DNA of 64,000 nucleotides, from positions 10,559-74,558 of the forward strand of contig CAZWOL010000005.1 of NCBI GenBank assembly GCA_964635325.1, written 5' to 3'. The DNA is from BOG-1112 sp964635325. Its GTDB lineage: Bacteria > Bdellovibrionota_B > Oligoflexia > Oligoflexales > Bog-1112. The notes beneath the pieces were generated by a model. The model searched no databases, was not told the DNA's origin, and was given only the letters and a program-made list of their open reading frames with translations. Position numbers and translations under genes: made by a program. Positions 43,562-52,144 of this stretch are shown piece after piece; the first letter of the stretch is position 1, and every line of letters starts with the position of its first letter.

Positions 43562-44932
43562 ATGATTTTTTTTAAGCTTTTGATACTTGCAGTATCATTA
43601 CATCCAGTTCTTTCTGGGGTTAGTATAGAAGGTGGAAGCTCAGTAACAAGTGGAGATCATTGCTCAAGAACTGAGAGTCCATCAGGTTCGACTATGACCT
43701 TTTCACTTGAGCCAAGTGGTAATCCCTCTGGCGGAGGTAGTAGCCCATCCCCCTCAGGAAGTGGGAGTAGTGCATCAAGCAGCGGAGGTACAGGTGGAAG
43801 TAGTCAGGTTGGCGGCGGTCGGGAGGAATTTGAACCTTCTTCTCGTTCTGCAACACACCATCTAAGCGATTCGCAAAAACTCTCCCAAGAAGTCAGGAGA
43901 GAAAGGCTAAGAATCGATGCTGCTATAGCTGCCCATAGAGAAAAGATTCAAAGAGACTACGATAAAACAATTGGTGATGCAGAGGCCATGCTCGCAGCAA
44001 TACCTAAACTTACTCATTCCCAGGCGTCGGAGGAACGCTCGGAGCGGGTTCGCGAGATGAGTAAGCCTTACTTAGATGTCCTAAAAGAAGCAAAAAAGCA
44101 GAGTTGGCGGATTGAGAACGTTCGCGAGCAGATCAAGCAAATGGACAATTTTGAAGTCCGTTCTCAATTCGTAGAGACGGCCTCTGAGGCCAATCGGCTC
44201 TCCAAAAGATATACTTTGAATCGTGAATTTGAAGAAGCACAAATTGCCATGCAATATGCCACCATTTGCTTGGATTTTGCGCTAAGTGTCACTCCAGTTG
44301 TAGGGTTAGGCCGAGACATTTTCGAAGCGATTACAGGTAGAGATATACTTTCAGGTGAAGACTTAGGCACCTTCGGCAGATCCATGGCCATCTTAGGTGT
44401 TGTCACTGCTGGCTTTGGAAGCAAGCTTGGGAAAGCCCTTTCATTTTTCAAACGAATGATGAAGGGAGAAAAAGCAGCAGATGCTGTCAAGGTAACCGAG
44501 AATATTGTCTCTTCTGCTAAGAGCATTGGCATCGATCACGGCGAAAAAATTAAATCCTTTGGAAAATGGTCCAATGAGGTTGGTGGAACTGATAAAGCAG
44601 TAAATTTAGTTGAAAAGTCCACTAAACAAATAGGTATCTCGAAAGCAGGGGAGTTTTTACATGAGAGTGTATACAAGGGGAGTTTTCCAAATAAATTGCA
44701 GTCGCTAGCTTACCATCATGCAAAGCATGGAAAAGGCCGAACTCCAACGCAGTATATCAAGGATGCGAAATCTTTTTTTACAAACCAAAAACATCAAGCG
44801 AAAGCTCATACATTGATGGATGGAACACCAGGATTAAGTATAAAAACTAAGAATATTGGAGCTGACGGTAAAACTATTCGTCAAGGTGGTTTTTACAAAG
44901 AGGATGGCCGAGTAGTTACATATTGGGATTAA
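43562..44932 (+). CDS. Secreted PT-TG polymorphic toxin, probable C-terminal nuclease
   Basis: 456 residues. Signal peptide 1-19; Ser/Gly/Pro linker about 22-95; helical region 100-220 with a charged coiled-coil; PT-TG pretoxin-like domain about 225-300 (LSVTPVVGLGRDIFEAITGRDILSGEDLG, matching the known VVGxxxDxxEAxTGxD pattern). The C-terminal toxin module is about 375-456, with LAYHHAKHGKGRTPTQYIKDAKSFF and a final EDGRVVTYWD. This resembles BECR-fold (EndoU/colicin-like) ribonuclease tips: His385, His386, His389 and Arg450 are candidate active residues. The nuclease call is from pattern memory. An immunity-sized gene starts seven bases after the stop. Confidence 0.85.
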   Translation: MIFFKLLILAVSLHPVLSGVSIEGGSSVTSGDHCSRTESPSGSTMTFSLEPSGNPSGGGSSPSPSGSGSSASSSGGTGGSSQVGGGREEFEPSSRSATHHLSDSQKLSQEVRRERLRIDAAIAAHREKIQRDYDKTIGDAEAMLAAIPKLTHSQASEERSERVREMSKPYLDVLKEAKKQSWRIENVREQIKQMDNFEVRSQFVETASEANRLSKRYTLNREFEEAQIAMQYATICLDFALSVTPVVGLGRDIFEAITGRDILSGEDLGTFGRSMAILGVVTAGFGSKLGKALSFFKRMMKGEKAADAVKVTENIVSSAKSIGIDHGEKIKSFGKWSNEVGGTDKAVNLVEKSTKQIGISKAGEFLHESVYKGSFPNKLQSLAYHHAKHGKGRTPTQYIKDAKSFFTNQKHQAKAHTLMDGTPGLSIKTKNIGADGKTIRQGGFYKEDGRVVTYWD

Positions 44933-44939
44933 GAATTTT

Positions 44940-45239
44940 ATGTCGATTCAAATGCTAATAAAAGAACATCAAAAGTTGAATTTCCCGTGGTCTCCAACAA
45001 GCGATGAATTAGCTGATTGGATTCACGAACTATCAGAACAAGAAGCTTACTATCTTGGTCTGATTCAAAGTGGAACTCTGACAATAAAAAATCTTGATTC
45101 TTTTCATGAATTTAAGTCCATATTGGATGGCGATTTCACTGACCTGACAGCGGATGATTACAATATCTTGTCACACTGTAAGCAGTATGCTCTTAGTCTT
45201 GAGAATTTAATGATGGTTGCCGTCCGAAAATCTAAATAA
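44940..45239 (+). CDS. Candidate immunity protein to the upstream toxin
   Basis: 99 residues, acidic and leucine-rich, with no signal peptide, as expected of a cytosolic immunity protein. Not recognised as a known family. It begins seven bases after the toxin stop and has no strong RBS of its own, implying translational coupling. Features seen: SPTSDELADWIHELSEQEAYYLG helix pair and DFTDLTADDYNILSHCKQYALS. Assignment rests on position, size and charge, which are the standard signs of a toxin-immunity pair. Confidence 0.65.
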   Translation: MSIQMLIKEHQKLNFPWSPTSDELADWIHELSEQEAYYLGLIQSGTLTIKNLDSFHEFKSILDGDFTDLTADDYNILSHCKQYALSLENLMMVAVRKSK

Positions 45240-45338
45240 CGGCTATAGATGACGAGTCAGGGGGGAGGCTGTGATAACAGGTGAAATAGGTGTTTTTTAG
45301 ATTGTTTGAAAGTTGAACTATTTTATTCGGATACAGCA

Positions 45339-45866
45339 ATGCGAAAAATATTATCTCTATTTTTGCTCCTAACCACCGCAGCATGCCAAACATCGGATGA
45401 TGTAAATACTTCAAATCAACCAGAAGTTGCGGATGAGCGAGGTCCTGAGCCTATTTTTTCAAAGGCGTATGAGACATGCCTGAAAGAAAAAATAGCCATC
45501 AAAACTCTCAGTGACGAAGATTTTGAGGAATGTTCAAAACTCCTTCCTCCGAAAAAAGAGGAAGCTACTTCGTGTTTCGGTTTGCGCCCGGTGGAGGTAA
45601 ACACTGTTATCCTCACTCATATTGGGGAAATTCGGGAGTGTTATTCAGAAGAATTGAAAGCAGGAAATGATGCAAAGGGGCAGGTTGATACCTCGTTTGT
45701 CATTGATAAAGATGGTCATATTAAAAATCTGGTGATGGTCAAAAATGAGATTGGCACTGCTTTTGGGGTCTGTGTGTCACAAGTCTTAGAAGAAATGCGT
45801 TTTCCGAAACCTTGTGATGGAAAGGATGTGAAGGTTAATTACCCCTTCAAATTTTCCCAGACTTAA
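45339..45866 (+). CDS. AgmX/PglI C-terminal-domain lipoprotein
   Basis: 175 residues from ATG 45339, beginning MRKILSLFLLLTTAAC, a lipoprotein signal with Cys16. The C-terminal about 100 residues match the AgmX/PglI (TonB C-like) domain: IGEIRECYSEELK, GQVDTSFVIDKDGHIKNL, CVSQVLEEMRFPKP, VKVNYPFKF. Several conserved cysteines are present. Such proteins occur in predatory and gliding lineages, in envelope-spanning complexes. Its direct partner is unknown. The upstream frame to 45306 lacks an RBS. Confidence 0.78.
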   Translation: MRKILSLFLLLTTAACQTSDDVNTSNQPEVADERGPEPIFSKAYETCLKEKIAIKTLSDEDFEECSKLLPPKKEEATSCFGLRPVEVNTVILTHIGEIRECYSEELKAGNDAKGQVDTSFVIDKDGHIKNLVMVKNEIGTAFGVCVSQVLEEMRFPKPCDGKDVKVNYPFKFSQT

Positions 45867-45907
45867 AAGTACTTCATGCTTCGTTGTCCTGACGACGTGA
45901 TGGTTCT

Positions 45908-46110
45908 AAATGGAGTTCCGGAAAAAATTGGACAGTTTTGATCAAGCACATCTAGCTTCAAATTCTGTCGGTGTCAAATAGCCAATTCCAGAATGAATCC
46001 TCTCTCGGTTATAAAAGACTTCGATCCATTCAAAAGTCGCACGCTCGGCATCCACTCTCGTCTCGAACTTTGTCTGACACGTGAACCTCTTGAACTTTCT
46101 TGGATTTTAG
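45908..46110 (-). mobile_element. IS3-family transposase remnant (C-terminal end plus IS end)
   Basis: On the minus strand the frame ending at 45942 encodes FETRVDAERATFEWIEVFYN followed by RERIHSGIGYLTPTEFEA, then stop. That is the conserved C-terminus of IS3-family OrfB (the YNRxRxHSxLGYxxPxxFE motif). A TAA interrupts the frame a short way upstream, and OrfA, the DDE domain and the other end are absent. The sequence after the stop (TGTCCAATTTTTTCCGGAAC, read on the minus strand) is likely the IS terminus. It is a truncated relic between an AgmX-like lipoprotein gene and an unknown gene. Confidence 0.8.
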
Positions 46111-46222
46111 ATTTATCGGTTCTGCGTATCTACGAATTTAGGCTATCTTCAGTTGCAAAGAAGGGGTAACTCCACCTCGGCTGTAGCAGGTGGGCGTTAA
46201 TTCAATTTATAGAAGGATTGTT

Positions 46223-47125
46223 ATGAACTATATGAAGATACTTGTTTATTTTTCACTTGGCATTATTGTTGGCTGTTTTATTTTTTCTAAAAATTATAAG
46301 TCTGCATCACCCGATGATAAAGAGACTGATCATTCTATTTCTGATTTAAGACAGGAAGATTTAACTAAACTTAAGGAAGAGCTTTCTTCCTGTGAAAGGC
46401 GCGAACAGATCGCAAGCAATGCACTTAGTCAGGTACAGGAAAAATTTTCACAAGAATCGGCTGCTCGTGATAAAGGAATAAAAGGTGAGGGTGGATCTAC
46501 TTCTAAATCCGCAATTGACCATTCAAACGAATCTGATTTTAATAGAACAGAAAACCACGATCACGCAACGCATGGCAAAGATATTAAGCCGGAGACCTAT
46601 AGCAAAGATAAAAGCGACTTTCTAAAGTCCGCCAACTGGATTGACGCAGAGAAAGGGCTCGATAATTTAGTAAAAGGTGATGCCAACTCTCAGTCTACCT
46701 TTTTAAAGAAAGTCTCCATTACAGACTTCGACAAAGTGTTGAATTTTTCAGAGCAAGTGGATCGGAGCAGCCAGAACTTTATAGCTTTGCAGGGTTCATA
46801 CCAGGGCCAAATGAAGGATCTGGTAATTGGCGGAAAGGAATACCGGCTTGAACTCGAACTAAACTTTCCGACTCAAGGCGATGGAACATATTCAGCCAAA
46901 GTCGAAGGTGAAGGGCTCAACCTTTCGACCCAAGGAAGGGGGGAAGCAAAGGGGTTTAGCACGCTAAAAGATACTGGTAGTCGTGCAGTATTCCTGAAGT
47001 TGAATAGAGATGTTTATCTTCAACTCTACTCGACTGGGAAATCGAATACTGTCATAGGAAACGCTTACAGAAATTTAGATAAGGGTTTTGCTAAATTCGG
47101 AGAGTTTGAGCTGGTACGCATGTAG
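46223..47125 (+). CDS. Membrane-anchored protein, function unknown
   Basis: 300 residues from ATG 46223 (AGGA five bases upstream; the frame to 46190 overlaps the remnant's flank). A single N-terminal helix (ILVYFSLGIIVGCFIFS) is followed by a long charged Lys/Glu/Ser coiled region (about 30-140) and a C-terminal beta-rich domain (FIALQGSYQGQMKDLVIGG, YRLELELNFPTQGDGTYSAKVEGE). Unrecognised. It lies to the right of the IS3 remnant, possibly part of the same accessory block as the toxin. Confidence 0.65.
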   Translation: MNYMKILVYFSLGIIVGCFIFSKNYKSASPDDKETDHSISDLRQEDLTKLKEELSSCERREQIASNALSQVQEKFSQESAARDKGIKGEGGSTSKSAIDHSNESDFNRTENHDHATHGKDIKPETYSKDKSDFLKSANWIDAEKGLDNLVKGDANSQSTFLKKVSITDFDKVLNFSEQVDRSSQNFIALQGSYQGQMKDLVIGGKEYRLELELNFPTQGDGTYSAKVEGEGLNLSTQGRGEAKGFSTLKDTGSRAVFLKLNRDVYLQLYSTGKSNTVIGNAYRNLDKGFAKFGEFELVRM

Positions 47126-47207
47126 AGGTGTGTTCTCTTTCTTATGGCGTGCGCCCCACAAACTCGACACCTGTAATAGAGCTTAGTGCATAGTTGATTG
47201 GAAAACG

Positions 47208-47223
47208 GCTTAGCTTCCTAAGC
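47208..47223. terminator. Small hairpin between convergent genes
   Basis: GCTTAG / CTAAGC with a 4-base loop, between the ends of the 46.2 kb gene and nupC. No T-tract; weak. Confidence 0.25.
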
Positions 47224-47240
47224 TCGAGGATGTGATGGTT

Positions 47241-48446
47241 CTACAACAAAATCCCTGCAACGCATGCTGACATAAAGCTTGCTAGGGTTCCTCCAACCAT
47301 TGCGATGAAACCACAGCGAGCAAGATCCTGACGACGTCCAGGCTCAAGGGCTCCAATTCCACCGATTTGAATTGCGATAGAACTGAAGTTTGCAAAACCG
47401 CAAAGTGCATAGGTTGCGATGGTGACCGAACGTGGAGAAAGTGTACCTGCTTTCATGTGTTCGGAGAGGTGAATGTAAGAGAGGAATTCGTTGACGACTG
47501 TTTTTTCACCGAGCAGTCGACCTACGATAGCACAGTCTTCCCAAGCAATCCCAAGCAGGAAGGCAAAAGGACGGAAGGCATAGCCTAGTATTCCTTCAAA
47601 AGATAATTCCCAACCAAAAAGGGATCCCAATTGACCAAGGAGTAGGTTGATTAGAGCGATGATGGCAATGAATGCAATCAACATAGCACCGACATTCAAT
47701 GCAAGTTTTAGTCCTTCTGCGGCACCGACGCAGGCTGCTTCAAATACGTTGGATTCTTTGGTGTGATGTAGAGCAACGTGTCCTTTGGAATGAGCATCTT
47801 CGGTTTCTGGGACGAGAAGCTTAGAAATCAAAATAGCAGCAGGTGCAGACATAAACGATGCAGTGATGAGATGGCCAGCGGAGATTCCAAAACTTGCATA
47901 TGCGGAGAGTACACCTCCAGAGGTCATAGCCATTCCCACGGTCATCATCGTGTTGATTTCTGACATCGTAAGTTTTTTCAAATACGGTTTGATGAATAGA
48001 GCGGATTCTGCTTGTCCTACGAAGATGTTGGTTGCGGTGAGCAAACCTTCGATAGGAGAGATGTTCATCATTCGCTTCATGACCCAAGATAATCCTGTAA
48101 TGATGCGTGGAATGATACCCCAGTAGAATAAGAGAGATGAAAGAGAAGATATAAAAATGATTGTAGGAAGTACTTTGAATGCAAATGTCGATTGAATCAG
48201 TGCATCACCAAACAGAAAGGCTGCTCCTTTGTCGGAGAGATTGATGATGGTGTTGATCGCATCTTTAGCGGTTTCAAAAACCATGCCTCCAACTTTGGTG
48301 CGAAGTATAAAGAGGGCGAAAAGGAATTGAAGGGCGACTCCTCCAAAAATGGCGCGCCAATTGATAACCTTGCGGTTACGTGAGAAGCACCATGCGAGAA
48401 ACATCATAAAACAAAGGCCGAAGAAACTGATGAGGCGCTGTTCCAA
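47241..48446 (-). CDS. nupC: NupC-family concentrative nucleoside transporter
   Basis: Inner-membrane sodium- or proton-coupled nucleoside importer (CNT family). At 401 residues with about ten helices it has the standard layout: LLFYWGIIPRIITGLSWVM, FVGQAESALFIKPYL, TVGMAMTSGGVLSAYASFG (substrate loop), SAPAAILISKLLVPE, EGLKLALNVGAML, EKTVVNEFLSYI, and the terminal ATYALCGFANFSSIAIQIGGIGAL. The GQ(A)E and NEF segments carry conserved nucleoside and cation ligands. A single-gene unit facing the 46.2 kb gene. Confidence 0.93.
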   Translation of the reverse strand: MEQRLISFFGLCFMMFLAWCFSRNRKVINWRAIFGGVALQFLFALFILRTKVGGMVFETAKDAINTIINLSDKGAAFLFGDALIQSTFAFKVLPTIIFISSLSSLLFYWGIIPRIITGLSWVMKRMMNISPIEGLLTATNIFVGQAESALFIKPYLKKLTMSEINTMMTVGMAMTSGGVLSAYASFGISAGHLITASFMSAPAAILISKLLVPETEDAHSKGHVALHHTKESNVFEAACVGAAEGLKLALNVGAMLIAFIAIIALINLLLGQLGSLFGWELSFEGILGYAFRPFAFLLGIAWEDCAIVGRLLGEKTVVNEFLSYIHLSEHMKAGTLSPRSVTIATYALCGFANFSSIAIQIGGIGALEPGRRQDLARCGFIAMVGGTLASFMSACVAGILL

Positions 48447-48707
48447 AGTGCTTTCCTTCTTCTCGGAGAGTGTCTGCTAAGCTATTAGGCGACCTAGGTC
48501 GCTATTGCAGAACATTCTGATTATTGGTCTGAGTTCAAAAGGGTAGGGCGACTTTTAACAGTTTTTCGTGAGGAATCCAAGTTACTGTTTTTACTGGAGC
48601 GTCAACTTGCGCTAGCCCGCCGGTACTCTTGGGTTTTTTCTCAGCTTTTCCTTCGGAATGGTTGTGGTAACATTTTGGCAGTAAGAACGATTGAAGGTTT
48701 AATTTGT

Positions 48708-49697
48708 ATGCATGCGACCGGTGAAGATCTCGACTCTTTGGTAAAGCAAGAAGCCCAAAAGGCCGAGCGGATTTTAAGCGAAATACGACGTGTGATTGTT
48801 GGCCAGACGATGGTCAGTAAGCGCCTCTTGATGGCAATGGTTGCGGGTGGACACGTGCTGCTCGAGGGACTACCTGGTCTTGCAAAAACCACAGCGATCA
48901 AAACATTAGGGCAGGTGAGTTCGCTCAATTTCAAACGCATTCAGTTTACTCCAGATCTGCTGCCTGCAGATCTTATCGGTACGCAAATCTATGATCCACG
49001 CAATGCAGAATTTAAGGTGCGCAAGGGGCCTATCTTTGCACATCTTATTTTGGCAGATGAAATCAACCGTGCACCTGCAAAGGTTCAGTCTGCTCTGCTC
49101 GAAGCGATGGAAGAGCGTCAGGTCACGATCGGTGATCAGACGTGGCCTCTAGAAGAACCCTTTCTCGTCATGGCTACGCAAAACCCTGTTGAACAGGAGG
49201 GAACCTATCCTCTACCTGAGGCGCAGATCGATCGTTTTCTTTTCAAGTTGAAGATGACTTACACTAGCCTTGAAGATGAATTAGAGATCATCAAACGTGC
49301 AAGTTCAAGACAGACGCTCACTCTTCAGAGTGTTGCCACTCGCTATGAAATTTTGGGAATGCGTGAGGCTGTCGAAAAAATCTATGTCTCTGAAAAGATC
49401 CGACACTATATTGTTAGTATCGTTTATGCGACACGCACTCCAAAAGCGCGTGGTTTTAGCGATCTTGCACCGCTCATCGAATATGGAGCAAGTCCCCGAG
49501 CTTCGCTTGCACTGGACAGGGTTGCGCGTGTGAACGCACTCTTTGAAGGTCGTAGCTTTGTGACGCCACAAGATGTCAAAGATATTGCTGTCGACATTCT
49601 CCGGCATCGTGTCAAGGTGAGCTACGAAGCGGAAGCTGAAAATATGGATGCAGAGGCTGTGATCACTAAAATTCTTGAACGGGTCGATGTTCCCTAA
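48708..49697 (+). CDS. MoxR-family AAA+ ATPase
   Basis: MoxR ATPases act as chaperones for VWA-domain proteins. Walker A GLPGLAKTTAIKTL, arginine/sensor segments and Walker B LADEINRAPAKVQSALLEAMEE are present, as is PFLVMATQNPVEQEGTYPLPEAQ with DRF. The start is ATG 48708 (AAGG nine bases upstream; an in-frame codon at 48675 is less likely). Length 329. First gene of a seven-gene Bat operon in which the next start overlaps its stop. Confidence 0.93.
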   Translation: MHATGEDLDSLVKQEAQKAERILSEIRRVIVGQTMVSKRLLMAMVAGGHVLLEGLPGLAKTTAIKTLGQVSSLNFKRIQFTPDLLPADLIGTQIYDPRNAEFKVRKGPIFAHLILADEINRAPAKVQSALLEAMEERQVTIGDQTWPLEEPFLVMATQNPVEQEGTYPLPEAQIDRFLFKLKMTYTSLEDELEIIKRASSRQTLTLQSVATRYEILGMREAVEKIYVSEKIRHYIVSIVYATRTPKARGFSDLAPLIEYGASPRASLALDRVARVNALFEGRSFVTPQDVKDIAVDILRHRVKVSYEAEAENMDAEAVITKILERVDVP

Positions 49698-50581
49698 TGT
49701 TATCATCAAAGATCATTCAGCAGATTCGTCATATCGAACTCAAGGCCGGACGTCTCGTCACGGATGCTTTGGCAGGTGAGTATGTCTCTGTCTTTCGTGG
49801 GATGGGGATGGAGTTCGAAAAAGTTCGAGAGTATGATCCAGGTGATGATGTTCGTACCCTTGATTGGAACGTAACAGCGCGAATGAACGCTCCATACGTC
49901 AAGGTTTTCCGTGAAGAGCGTGAACTCACGCTCATGCTGTTGGTGGATGTAAGTCGATCGCAGTCGTTTGGCAGTTGTGGAACTTTCAAAAGCGAAGTAG
50001 CTACCGAACTTGCAGCGATTCTTGCGTTTCTTGCCACTAAAAATAACGACAAGGTAGGCCTTATTATCTTCTCGGACCATGTTGAGCAGTTTATTCCTCC
50101 CAAAAAAGGTCGCGCCCATGTCTGGCGTATTATACGACAAATATTTACGCATAAGAGTAAGGGTAAGACAACCGAGATGAAAGCAGCTTTGGATTATTTC
50201 AATAATGTATGTCGACGCAAGTCGATGTGCTTTCTGCTTTCCGATTTTTATGCTGAAAACTATCAGAAGTCTCTTGAACTAGCAGCCCATCGTCACGATT
50301 TGGTCTGTGTGCAGATCAAAGATCCGCGTGAACGTGAACTCGCACATAGCGGTCTTGTCACTTTACAGGATGCAGAAAGCGGACAGAGCATTGTGGTCGA
50401 TAGCAGTGATCGCAAGTTTCGAAAGGCTTTTGCGGATGCGATGGAAGCAGAAGACAAGAAACGCAGAGATTTCTTTCGTCGCAATAAGATCGATATTTTT
50501 GAAGTGCAGACACCTGAGTCGGTAGTCAATCCTTTGATTCGTTATCTGCACTATCGTGAACGACGGATGAAGTTACGATGA
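49697..50581 (+). CDS. DUF58 protein
   Basis: 294-residue DUF58 family member; the family's VWA-like fold is part of the MoxR-Bat locus. The family hallmark YDPGDDVRTLDWNVTARM is present, followed by LLVDVSRSQSFG, a partial MIDAS-like DxS site, and CFLLSDFYAENY. The ATG overlaps the moxR stop, and its own stop overlaps the next start, so strict co-translation is likely. The substrate is unknown. Confidence 0.92.
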   Translation: MLSSKIIQQIRHIELKAGRLVTDALAGEYVSVFRGMGMEFEKVREYDPGDDVRTLDWNVTARMNAPYVKVFREERELTLMLLVDVSRSQSFGSCGTFKSEVATELAAILAFLATKNNDKVGLIIFSDHVEQFIPPKKGRAHVWRIIRQIFTHKSKGKTTEMKAALDYFNNVCRRKSMCFLLSDFYAENYQKSLELAAHRHDLVCVQIKDPRERELAHSGLVTLQDAESGQSIVVDSSDRKFRKAFADAMEAEDKKRRDFFRRNKIDIFEVQTPESVVNPLIRYLHYRERRMKLR

Positions 50582-51165
50582 ACGATACACTACCTAATGC
50601 CTCCACGTTAGTACCGCAGGTTGACGCACAGCAGGGTGAGCAATTGCCTCATGGCCTGCGTGGTTTGCTTAGCTATCCATTCTCATGGGAAGACGCTTGG
50701 CCCTGGCTACTTGCTCTTCTTGTTTTATTACTTGTTTTAGGCTTGCTTTTCTATTTGTGGAAAAAAAATCAGAAGTCTCGTCCTGCAAAAGTAGAGGCAC
50801 CGGAAGATCCCTTTCGTGTGCTTGAACGTCAATTGCAAAATCTGCAGCCCCCTGATCCGTTTTTGGGTAAGCAAGGTGTGCAGTTTTTTTTCGAACTCAA
50901 CATGCTACTACGTCAGTTCTTGGAGTTATGTTCAGGTCTAGCTGCAACAGATCTGACTTTGCAGGAGCTCAAAGAGCCTCTACGTACTAAGAGCCCGTTA
51001 TCTCGAGAGACTACAGAAGATCTGATTCGCTTTCTCGAACGTAGTGAGTCTATCAAATTTGCAAATGTTCCGACTGATCTTGCAGAGGCTCGACAAAGTT
51101 ACACCCAAGTTCAGGAATGGGTGAGCTATATGCGTCCTAAACGTCTGGAAAGTGAGAGTCGTTAG
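50578..51165 (+). CDS. DUF4381-like membrane protein of the Bat locus
   Basis: 195 residues with one membrane helix (WPWLLALLVLLLVLGLLFYLW), preceded by an N-terminal polar segment and followed by a cytoplasmic helical domain (FFFELNMLLRQFLELCSGLAATDLTLQEL). This matches the small membrane protein usually found between DUF58 and BatA. ATG overlaps the DUF58 stop by four bases. Confidence 0.8.
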   Translation: MNDTLPNASTLVPQVDAQQGEQLPHGLRGLLSYPFSWEDAWPWLLALLVLLLVLGLLFYLWKKNQKSRPAKVEAPEDPFRVLERQLQNLQPPDPFLGKQGVQFFFELNMLLRQFLELCSGLAATDLTLQELKEPLRTKSPLSRETTEDLIRFLERSESIKFANVPTDLAEARQSYTQVQEWVSYMRPKRLESESR

Positions 51166-51166
51166 T

Positions 51167-52144
51167 ATGACTCAGACTTTTGCTCATCCTTTTTTCTTAC
51201 TGTTATTGCTTTTCCTTATTCCCATGAGCTATTGGGAATTTGGTCGCAAACCCACGGCAATGATTTTTCCTTCTCTGAAATTTTTTACATCCACTACCAA
51301 GTGGCAGCTACTCTATCGTCTTTCATTTTTCCTACGAGCGCTTGCGCTGATTTTTCTTAGCCTTGCACTTGCGCGTCCACAGACAGGACGTAGTCAGTCT
51401 AAGCAGCGTTCTGAGGGTATCGACATCATGCTTGTGGCAGATGCTTCGGGAAGCATGAACGCCTTAGATTTTATTATCGAGGGCAAGCGACAGAATCGAT
51501 TGTCGGTAGTTGAAAAAGCGATGGAAGACTTTGTCCAATCACGTGTGAACGACCGGATTGGTTTGGTTGTATTCGGTACCTACGCTTATGCATTGTGTCC
51601 ACTAACATTGGATCATGATGTTGTGCAACAGTATATCGATACGATGAAAGTTGCGATGGCGGGTCAGGAAACGGCAATTGGAGATGCGATCGGAGTTGCT
51701 AGCAATCGTCTGAAGGATATTCCAGCAAAAAGCAAGGTCATGATCCTCCTGACAGACGGAGAAAGCGACGCAGGTAAGCTCGACCCACGTGAGGCAGCCC
51801 AAGCAGCCAAAGCGGTTGGTATCAAAATCTACACTGTTGGGGTTGGTAGCGAAGGTATGGTCCCCATTCAAACACCATACGGTTATCAGCAAGTGCGTTT
51901 GCCGATCGATGAAGCTTTGTTGAAAGACATAGCGGATATGACAGGTGGTCGCTATTTTCGAGCCTCAGATACCGACACTCTCTTCGCAATTTACAGAACC
52001 ATTGATTCTCTCGAAAAGACAGTCGTCGATACGGATGTTTACTATCATTATGACGAAAAATACGCATTTTTGTTATGGCCTGTCTTAGTTTTGCTCTTGC
52101 TTGAACTCTTACTACGCACAACTCGTTTTCGAAGGTTACCCTAA
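51167..52144 (+). CDS. batA: BatA-like VWA-domain protein
   Basis: 325 residues. Two N-terminal helices (FFLLLLLFLIPMSY and LSFFLRALALIFLSLAL) precede a VWA domain with a full MIDAS: DASGSM, a Thr region (GQETAIGDAIG) and LLTDGESD. A C-terminal helix (YAFLLWPVLVLLLLELLL) anchors the other end. Known Bat proteins affect oxidative-stress tolerance; the role here is inferred from locus. ATG 51167 is preferred to GTG 51152 inside the previous gene. Confidence 0.9.
   Translation: MTQTFAHPFFLLLLLFLIPMSYWEFGRKPTAMIFPSLKFFTSTTKWQLLYRLSFFLRALALIFLSLALARPQTGRSQSKQRSEGIDIMLVADASGSMNALDFIIEGKRQNRLSVVEKAMEDFVQSRVNDRIGLVVFGTYAYALCPLTLDHDVVQQYIDTMKVAMAGQETAIGDAIGVASNRLKDIPAKSKVMILLTDGESDAGKLDPREAAQAAKAVGIKIYTVGVGSEGMVPIQTPYGYQQVRLPIDEALLKDIADMTGGRYFRASDTDTLFAIYRTIDSLEKTVVDTDVYYHYDEKYAFLLWPVLVLLLLELLLRTTRFRRLP

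Noticed and set aside
48473..48520. Possible sixth copy of the dispersed repeat before moxR
   Set aside because: Only a short CTGCTAAGCTATTAGGCGACC stretch resembles the family; similarity is too weak without alignment.
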